Positions 24,923 through 30,056 of a stretch of DNA of 30,056 nt are shown piece by piece. Under the pieces are notes generated by a model. That model was not told the origin of the DNA. It saw only the letters and a list, made by a program, of their open reading frames with translations, and did no database searches. Position numbers and translations under genes: made by a program. The DNA comes from Candidatus Neomicrothrix sp. UBA4542 (GTDB taxonomy: Bacteria; Actinomycetota; Acidimicrobiia; Acidimicrobiales; Poriferisodalaceae): positions 66,239 to 96,294 of the forward strand of contig DGLO01000121.1 of the NCBI GenBank assembly GCA_002388005.1, read 5' to 3'. Numbering within the stretch: position 1 is the first letter of the stretch; each line of letters starts with the position of its first letter.

Positions 24923-26448
24923 GTGTTGTTCACCCCCAATTTCCCTATGTCATGCACGTCATAAGCCACTGCAACATTCTTTGTTTCCATGTAGAAGTCA
25001 AAGCTGTAGTCGCCGCCATCTCGACCCACGCCACTTCGTTTCGTACCTCCAAATGGCGTCGGTAGGTGCCTGACATTCTGCGAGTTGACCCAGATCATTC
25101 CGACGTCAAGACCTTGAGCTACGCGGTGTGCTCTACCGACATCTTGAGTCCACAGATATCCCGCAAGTCCATAATCAACATCGTTAGCAATCTGAATTAC
25201 CTCGGTTTCATTTGAAAAGGGGATCACCGTGAGTGCCGGTCCAAAGATTTCTTCCTGGCTGACCCTCATAGAGTTGTCAGCGTCAACAAACAGCATGGGA
25301 TTAACGAAATTTGAGCCCTCGTCAAAGCTGTAATCCCCCGTGACGACTGTTGCACCATCTTCAATGGCCGCATCTATATATGAACGGACTTTCTCGCAAT
25401 GAACAGGGTGGATCAAGGGCCCGATCTCCGTGGCTGGATCCAGAGGGTCGCCCACCGTCAGGCCCTTAACTCGTTCCGTTAATTTTTCCACGAACCAATC
25501 GTGAATCGTGTCGTGCACAAGCAGCCGGCTACTTGATGTGCACCGCTCACCGTTGAGGCTGTAGATCATAAATACGACTGCGTCCAAGGAGCGTTCCAGG
25601 TCGGCGTCGTCAAAGACGATGACCGGGTTTTTACCTCCTAACTCAAAGTGCAAACGCTTCAGGGTGGGCGCCCCTTGAGCTTGGATTAATGAGCCGGTCG
25701 ATGATTCACCTACAAAAGCAATCGCTGTGACTGCTGGGTGTTCGGTCAAAGCCTTACCCGCTATTTCTCCTGTTCCGTGTACGACATTTAGCGCTCCCGC
25801 TGGAAGTCCTGCCTCATGTGCAATTTCTCCCAAGATTGACGCGGTCAAAGGGCTCCACTCAGCAGGTTTGTGAACGACCGTGCAACCTGATGCGAGTGCA
25901 GGCGCGATTTTCCAGGTGGAGAGCATGAACGGTGTATTCCACGGAGTGATGACGCCCACAGGGCCGATTGCGCGTCTTGACGAATAGTTCAAATGGGTTG
26001 AGGTGGGCATGGCTTTGCCGTCAAGTGCGCCTGGTGCCGCGTCTGCGAAATAGCGAAAATTTTCAGCTCCGCGAATCGCGGCCGAACTCATGAAGCGAAT
26101 GGGCTGACCAGTGTCAACTGATTCGACGGCCGCGATTTCGTCTGCGCGTTGAACAATTAGATCGGCAACACTGTGGAGAATTTTTTTTCGTTCACTACCG
26201 GGACGAGTCACCCAGTCGTCAAACGCACTGGCTGCCGCCTCTGCTGCGAGCGCGACCTCATCTCCGCCTCCAGCTGCAACCTGCCCTAACGATGTTCCAT
26301 CGATGGGTGAAAAGTTTTCGAAGGTCGACGAAGAAGAACTGGGTACGGACTCTCCGTTAATCAGATGCAACAGCGGGCCCTTCGACAATCTTTCCAGGGC
26401 TTCGTTCGCTGTTGCTCTATTTTCCTCAAATGTTCGAGCTGAACTCAC
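24919..26448 (-). CDS. hpaE: 5-carboxymethyl-2-hydroxymuconate semialdehyde dehydrogenase
   Basis: NAD-dependent aldehyde dehydrogenase that oxidises the ring-cleavage semialdehyde of homoprotocatechuate to 5-carboxymethyl-2-hydroxymuconate. It is 509 residues. Asn171 (TPWNTPF), Glu269 (FELGGKNP) and catalytic Cys303 (NGERCTSSSR) form the active site; KPAEWSPLTA is the cofactor-binding lysine segment and EEIFGPALTVIPF is typical. RYFADAAPGALDGKAMPT and the TPFGGTKRSGVGRDGGDYSFDFY tail favour HpaE over generic members. GTG at 26448 overlaps the hpaF stop (GTGA) and the hpaH start overlaps its stop, so the three genes are coupled. A short Ser-rich stretch (37-41) is a species feature. Confidence 0.92.
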   Translation of the reverse strand: MSSARTFEENRATANEALERLSKGPLLHLINGESVPSSSSSTFENFSPIDGTSLGQVAAGGGDEVALAAEAAASAFDDWVTRPGSERKKILHSVADLIVQRADEIAAVESVDTGQPIRFMSSAAIRGAENFRYFADAAPGALDGKAMPTSTHLNYSSRRAIGPVGVITPWNTPFMLSTWKIAPALASGCTVVHKPAEWSPLTASILGEIAHEAGLPAGALNVVHGTGEIAGKALTEHPAVTAIAFVGESSTGSLIQAQGAPTLKRLHFELGGKNPVIVFDDADLERSLDAVVFMIYSLNGERCTSSSRLLVHDTIHDWFVEKLTERVKGLTVGDPLDPATEIGPLIHPVHCEKVRSYIDAAIEDGATVVTGDYSFDEGSNFVNPMLFVDADNSMRVSQEEIFGPALTVIPFSNETEVIQIANDVDYGLAGYLWTQDVGRAHRVAQGLDVGMIWVNSQNVRHLPTPFGGTKRSGVGRDGGDYSFDFYMETKNVAVAYDVHDIGKLGVNNT

Positions 26449-26834
26449 CTCAACTCCTCGTAGTGGTCTCGAATCGAATTGTCATTAATTCTCATCGAAG
26501 GGTCAATCGGCTGAACTTCGACGCTCACCGCCAGAGGCTGCTGCTGTTGGACCGGAGCCAATATTTCAGAACAGGCAACCGATAGAAGATCTCTTATCTC
26601 TCGAAGCGGCCCGTGCCCGCGTTCGCCGTTGAGTCGAGCTATTACTGCCACGAACATATTTCGGGCATCGCCGTTAGCCACCACATACTGCTCGCGTTTC
26701 ACGGCCCGGGTTCGAAGTCCGGCAAGTGGGACCGAGGAATGTGAGGCAGCCGCATCATGTAATGACGCAAGGAGGGCTCCAACGTCGACATGGTCTTCAA
26801 GATTGGACGAATATTCGACAACAATATGAGGCAT
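26445..26834 (-). CDS. hpaF: 5-carboxymethyl-2-hydroxymuconate delta-isomerase
   Basis: Tautomerase-superfamily isomerase converting 5-carboxymethyl-2-hydroxymuconate to 5-carboxymethyl-2-oxo-hex-3-ene-dioate. At 129 residues it has family length. The mature N-terminus after Met removal would be Pro1 (MPHIVVEYSSNL), the catalytic base of this superfamily. VPLAGLRTRAVKREQYVVANGD matches the family's internal segment, and the C-terminal PSMRINDNSIRDHYEEL ends as in E. coli HpaF. GGGAG lies nine bases before the ATG. First gene of hpaFEH; divergent from hpaG across 83 bases. Confidence 0.93.
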   Translation of the reverse strand: MPHIVVEYSSNLEDHVDVGALLASLHDAAASHSSVPLAGLRTRAVKREQYVVANGDARNMFVAVIARLNGERGHGPLREIRDLLSVACSEILAPVQQQQPLAVSVEVQPIDPSMRINDNSIRDHYEELR

Positions 26835-26881
26835 CTATTCACTCTCCCACTTGAGGCTCTGCCTTGACCCAGCGATATGCG

Positions 26882-26891
26882 TAACATGTTA
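26882..26891. promoter_or_regulatory. Palindrome TAACATGTTA between hpaF and hpaG: candidate HpaR site
   Basis: A perfect 10-base palindrome in the 83-base divergent region, 27 bases before the hpaG start. A MarR-family protein (hpaR) is encoded two genes away. MarR regulators bind short palindromes in divergent promoters, so it could repress both arms. This is inference; no other perfect copy was noticed in the window. Confidence 0.45.
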
Positions 26892-26917
26892 TCAACTATC
26901 GGTAGGGAGCTCTCCGC

Positions 26918-27784
26918 ATGAAATTCGTCACCTGTCGCCACGGAAACAGAACCACATGGGGAGCTGTCACCCAAGACGGGGAAGGCGTGGTCGACCTGGG
27001 TCGACGTCTCCCAGATATCACGGATCTCACTAGTGCACTAGAGACCGGAAGTCTCGACAAAGCAAGAGACGCCGCTAGTTGGGCTGAAGCAGATTTCGCA
27101 TTATCCGAAGTCGTTTTCGAGCGGACAATTCCGCGACCAAAAAAGATTTTTTGTATCGGAGTGAACTACGGCGGCCGGAACACCGAGTACGCGGATTCGA
27201 GTTCCACGACTAAACCAAGCGTTTTTGTGCGCTTTCCCGAGTCCCTGACTGGACACGAGCAAGGACTCCTTAGACCACCAGAAAGCGAACAGCTTGACTA
27301 CGAGGGTGAGATTGTTGCCGTAATAGGAAGGCGGGGACGACGCATCGCGCAAGAAGACGCTAGGGAACACATCGCGGGTCTAACTCTGGGTAATGAGGGA
27401 ACTATCCGCGACTGGCTACGCCACGGAAAATTCAACGTCACCCAGGGAAAGAATTGGGAAAAGTCTGGCTCAATGGGACCGTGGTTAGTGACACTCGACG
27501 AGATCGGCGAGTTCGAAGATTTACGCCTGCAAACTCGAGTCAACGGCGAGCTACGCCAAGACGACACTCCGGCCACGATGGCCTACCCGATCGAATACCA
27601 GATCGAATATCTGTCCACGTTCATCACCCTCGAACCGGGCGACGTGATCTACACGGGTACACCAACTGGAGCGGGGGCAAGACTTGACCCACCTGTGTGG
27701 CTAGTTCCAGGCGACGTCGTCGAGGTGTCGGTCGAAGGCATCGGAACCCTCAGAAACACAATTGAAGATGAGGCTCCCTCGTGA
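26918..27784 (+). CDS. hpaG: Fumarylacetoacetate hydrolase-family enzyme, likely HpaG decarboxylase
   Basis: FAH-fold enzyme of 288 residues, likely the 5-carboxymethyl-2-oxo-hex-3-ene-dioate decarboxylase step of the homoprotocatechuate route. KIFCIGVNYGGRNTEYA (76-92) is the family start, DYEGEIVAVIGRRGR has metal ligands Glu129 and Glu131, and a third carboxylate is Glu160 (GNEGTIRDW) where many members have Asp. GKNWEKSGSMGPWLVTLDEI and DVIYTGTPTGAG complete the fold. GGGAG lies eight bases before the ATG. The last bases overlap hpaR (GTGA). Position opposite hpaF and before hpaR supports the call; a role as fumarylacetoacetase for the adjacent hmgA pathway is a second possibility. Confidence 0.82.
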   Translation: MKFVTCRHGNRTTWGAVTQDGEGVVDLGRRLPDITDLTSALETGSLDKARDAASWAEADFALSEVVFERTIPRPKKIFCIGVNYGGRNTEYADSSSTTKPSVFVRFPESLTGHEQGLLRPPESEQLDYEGEIVAVIGRRGRRIAQEDAREHIAGLTLGNEGTIRDWLRHGKFNVTQGKNWEKSGSMGPWLVTLDEIGEFEDLRLQTRVNGELRQDDTPATMAYPIEYQIEYLSTFITLEPGDVIYTGTPTGAGARLDPPVWLVPGDVVEVSVEGIGTLRNTIEDEAPS

Positions 27785-28230
27785 CCTCACCCCTTCGACC
27801 GTTCCAACGCTCCCTTCCTATGGCGTTGATGCGAGCCAGAGAAGCGGTGATGCGAGAATTCAGGCCACGCCTAGCTGCTGACGAATTGACCGAGCAGCAA
27901 TGGCGGGTCTTGCGAGCGTTATCCGCTTTTGACCAACCACTCACTACACGCGAACTCAGCGAAATGACATTTCTCCTCAGTCCTTCACTCTCCCGCATAA
28001 CCGCGAATCTTTCTGAACGGGATCTCCTGCATCGTTCTCCGCATCCGACTGATCAAAGAAGCACACTCTTGAATCTCACAGACGCCGGCAAGACCCTTGT
28101 CGCCAAGGTCGCAATAGGAAGCGAGGAAGGCTACGCGGCGATTGAGACCGCTTTCGGGATAGAGCGACTGGAACTACTCCATGAGCTTCTGGATGACTTA
28201 GCCGCGGCGCAATCCGTTCCGGAGCCCTAA
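27781..28230 (+). CDS. hpaR: MarR-family regulator, HpaR-like
   Basis: Winged-helix repressor of 149 residues. ALMRAREAVMREFRPRLAADELTEQQWRVLRAL (15-47) matches the HpaR pattern of E. coli, where the protein represses the homoprotocatechuate operon until 4-hydroxyphenylacetate-type ligands bind. The recognition helix region is LSPSLSRITANLSERDLLHR and the wing has HPTDQRSTLLNLTDAG. Its start overlaps the hpaG stop by 4 bases. Regulation of hpaFEH, hpaGR and possibly hpaB, which has its own IclR protein, is likely. The call rests on both sequence and position. Confidence 0.9.
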   Translation: MTSPLRPFQRSLPMALMRAREAVMREFRPRLAADELTEQQWRVLRALSAFDQPLTTRELSEMTFLLSPSLSRITANLSERDLLHRSPHPTDQRSTLLNLTDAGKTLVAKVAIGSEEGYAAIETAFGIERLELLHELLDDLAAAQSVPEP

Positions 28231-28267
28231 TGTTCTGCCAGTTCAGACTGTCAAAAGGGGAGGGGCT

Positions 28268-29491
28268 GTGAGCGCACCACTAGACGGCATACGGGTCATC
28301 GAATTCGCGAACTTTGCAGCCGCCCCGTCAGCCACAGCAATCATGGCCGATTTAGGTGCCGAAGTAATCAAGGTCGAAGCCATTGGAGGCGACCCGATTA
28401 GAGGCCTCATGAAGCAGGCCAACGTCGGGGACGGCGAACACAACCCCGACCACCCTTTCCAATTCATCAACCGTGGCAAGAAGGGCATCGAGCTCAACCT
28501 TGACAGCCCGCAAGGCTCCGATATTGCTCGCCGCTTAATCGCGCAGTGCGACGTGGTGGTCATGAATCTCTTAAAGGAGCGGCGGGAGCGGTTTGGGCTC
28601 GACACTGACGACCTATTCCGAATCAAACCTGACCTCGTAATTGGTTTGCTGTCCGGATACGGCGAAGTTGGAGAAGAAACCAATCGCCCCGGCTATGACG
28701 TCACAGCATTTTTTTCTAGGTCAGGTGTCTATGGCGGTGGGACAACTCCAGGCGGACCCCCACCCCACGCTCGCCCTGGTTCAGGTGACCACACAACGTC
28801 CATAGCCTTATTCGGGGCGCTAATGACAGGCTTGAGGTCGCGCGATATGACAGGCGAAGGGCAAGTCGTTGAGGCCTCATTGTTGCGGACAGCAACATGG
28901 ACTATCAGCCTCGACCTGGTGACTTCGCTGGTTGACGGCCGGCCCGCCTACGACCGACCCAGAGAAAAGGGTCTCTCCGCGATGCTGGAAGCCTTCCAGA
29001 CATCGGACGGACGCTGGCTGCAATTCGCTATGCCAGACACGGGAAATGCTTGGAAGCGATTTTGCGCAGCGTTGGACAGGGAAGACCTCTTAGAACGAGA
29101 CGAGTTCTCCACAGGCCGCCTCAGATATCAAAACATGTCTCAGCTCATAGCGACCCTGGATGAAAGTGTCGGTTCGATGCCGACAGAGCACTGGATAGCC
29201 AGACTGGATGAACACAAGTGCATTTGGGCGCCAATCAACGATTCGGCGTCAGCTGTGCAGGACCCTCAAGTGCGCGCAACGGGTGCTTTTGAGACAATCC
29301 ATCACCCAATTGCCGGGGATTTTGAGACCGTGGCCGCCCCCTTCCGAATGCACGATGCACCGAACGTCGGGGTCAAAGGACCTGCACCTGAAAAAGGACA
29401 GCACACCGATCAAGTCTTGCGCGAGCTTCTTAGCCTTACAGAAGAGGAAATTGATGCACTCGAGTCAGCCGGAGTTGTCCACCGCGCCTAG
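28268..29491 (+). CDS. CaiB/BaiF (family III) CoA-transferase
   Basis: Family III CoA-transferase of 407 residues; GTG at 28268 has a strong GGGGAGGGG just upstream. Signatures: GIRVIEFANFAAAP (7-20), AEVIKVEAIGGDPIRG (31-46), NRGKKGIELNL, and the likely catalytic Asp174 in RPGSGDHTTSIALFGALM, followed by MTGEGQVVEASLL. It is 37 bases after hpaR and 23 before hmgA, in the same direction, which is odd because neither aromatic route needs a CoA ester. It may activate a downstream acid or an unrelated aryl acid. It is not closely similar by eye to the CoA-transferase at 505, so the two are probably not recent duplicates. Confidence 0.92.
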   Translation: MSAPLDGIRVIEFANFAAAPSATAIMADLGAEVIKVEAIGGDPIRGLMKQANVGDGEHNPDHPFQFINRGKKGIELNLDSPQGSDIARRLIAQCDVVVMNLLKERRERFGLDTDDLFRIKPDLVIGLLSGYGEVGEETNRPGYDVTAFFSRSGVYGGGTTPGGPPPHARPGSGDHTTSIALFGALMTGLRSRDMTGEGQVVEASLLRTATWTISLDLVTSLVDGRPAYDRPREKGLSAMLEAFQTSDGRWLQFAMPDTGNAWKRFCAALDREDLLERDEFSTGRLRYQNMSQLIATLDESVGSMPTEHWIARLDEHKCIWAPINDSASAVQDPQVRATGAFETIHHPIAGDFETVAAPFRMHDAPNVGVKGPAPEKGQHTDQVLRELLSLTEEEIDALESAGVVHRA

Positions 29492-29514
29492 GTGGACCGC
29501 CTAGCGTGGCTCCA

Positions 29515-30056
29515 ATGGCTGATTTCACCTACCAAACCGGATTCGGCAACCACTTCGAAAGCGAAGCAGATCCGGGAGTGCTGCCTGTCGGTCAGAACTC
29601 GCCGCAAACGGTAAAGGGCGGCCTCTACACCGAACAGATAACAGGTACAGCGTTTACCGCTCCGAGGAGTTCCATGCTTCGGAGTTGGGTCTACCGAATG
29701 CGGCCCTCGGTGCGGCACTTCACCGACTTGCAGCCAATCGACAACGGTTTGATTCGCTCAGGCCCTGACCAGGACGCGGCATCCACTCCCGTTCAACTCC
29801 GATGGGATCCATTTCCGGCATCTTCGGTCGGCACCGACTGGCTCACTGGCCTAACAACCGTCGCAACTAACGGCAACAATGAAATGCAACTCGGAGGAGC
29901 CGTCCACCACTTCGTCGCAACGAACTCGATGCAAGACCTGGCCTTCGTCAACACCGACGGTGAACTAATGCTTGTCCCCTACGACGGTCGTCTCGTACTT
30001 CGAACCGAAATGGGAAACCTACATGTTGCACCCGGTTACCTCGCAGTCATTCCTCG
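29515..30056 (+). CDS. hmgA: Homogentisate 1,2-dioxygenase, N-terminal part (cut by window end)
   Basis: First 180 codons of an open frame running off the window. QTGFGNHFESEADPGVLPVG (residues 7-26) followed by QNSPQ, then GLYTEQITGTAFTAPR and SWVYRMRPS, match the start of bacterial homogentisate dioxygenases, which open homogentisate to maleylacetoacetate in Phe/Tyr catabolism. The middle segment (NGNNEMQLGGAVHHFVATNSM, DGELMLVPYDGRLVL, HVAPGYLAVIP) continues the alignment. The iron ligands lie in the missing C-terminal half. The ATG at 29515 follows the CoA-transferase by 23 bases; no strong Shine-Dalgarno is seen. Confidence 0.92.
   Translation, partial: MADFTYQTGFGNHFESEADPGVLPVGQNSPQTVKGGLYTEQITGTAFTAPRSSMLRSWVYRMRPSVRHFTDLQPIDNGLIRSGPDQDAASTPVQLRWDPFPASSVGTDWLTGLTTVATNGNNEMQLGGAVHHFVATNSMQDLAFVNTDGELMLVPYDGRLVLRTEMGNLHVAPGYLAVIP

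Overview
The window is about 30 kb of densely packed catabolic DNA from a bacterium with intermediate GC content (mid-50s percent by eye). Genes are short-spaced, many overlap by 4 bases (ATGA, GTGA, TTGA), and GTG and TTG starts are frequent. The gene mix includes several CaiB/BaiF CoA-transferases (one of a permuted type), crotonases, an IclR regulator, a sucrase/ferredoxin-like protein, MFS exporters, PhyH and Ldh2 proteins. This fits an actinobacterium, perhaps a marine or aquatic Acidimicrobiia-like lineage, with SAR202-like Chloroflexi as the main alternative. The assignment is inference; no rRNA or phylogenetic marker gene is present.

Layout. 1-4.6 kb: a small hypothetical gene, a CoA-transferase on +, then a minus-strand operon of a 99-residue repeat protein, a crotonase that seems to start at CTG, a permuted CoA-transferase and a second crotonase. 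4.6-6.8 kb: an atypical extended SDR and a tandem carboxymuconolactone-decarboxylase-domain protein on +. 6.8-12.4 kb: a co-directional minus-strand run of MFS, zinc alcohol dehydrogenase, SDR, a second MFS and a crotonase. 12.6-14.8 kb: a translationally coupled pair of an isopropylmalate/tartrate-dehydrogenase-like enzyme and an Ldh2 oxidoreductase. 14.8-20.4 kb: a minus-strand operon led by hpaB (4-hydroxyphenylacetate 3-monooxygenase), followed by a PLP serine/threonine-dehydratase-like enzyme, an FMN glutamate-synthase-domain protein and a ThDP enzyme. A divergent IclR gene faces it across two near-identical 18-bp repeats. 21.2-24.1 kb: PhyH dioxygenase, 3-hydroxyisobutyrate-dehydrogenase-like enzyme and a bis-His [2Fe-2S] sucrase/ferredoxin-like protein. 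24.1-28.2 kb: a divergent homoprotocatechuate module, hpaF-hpaE-hpaH on minus and hpaG-hpaR on +. 28.3-30.06 kb: another CoA-transferase and the 5' part of homogentisate 1,2-dioxygenase (hmgA), cut by the window end.

How it works together. The clearest theme is catabolism of tyrosine/phenylalanine-derived aromatics. HpaB would make 3,4-dihydroxyphenylacetate, and HpaE, HpaF, HpaG and HpaH would process the meta-cleavage product. hmgA marks the parallel homogentisate route. The ring-cleavage dioxygenase HpaD, the flavin reductase HpaC and the aldolase HpaI are not in the window. The crotonases, CoA-transferases and hydroxyacid or alcohol dehydrogenases look like several smaller CoA-thioester and hydroxyacid pathways whose substrates cannot be read from sequence. 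No tRNA, rRNA, insertion sequence, integrase or CRISPR array was seen, and no stretch over 300 bases lacks a gene.
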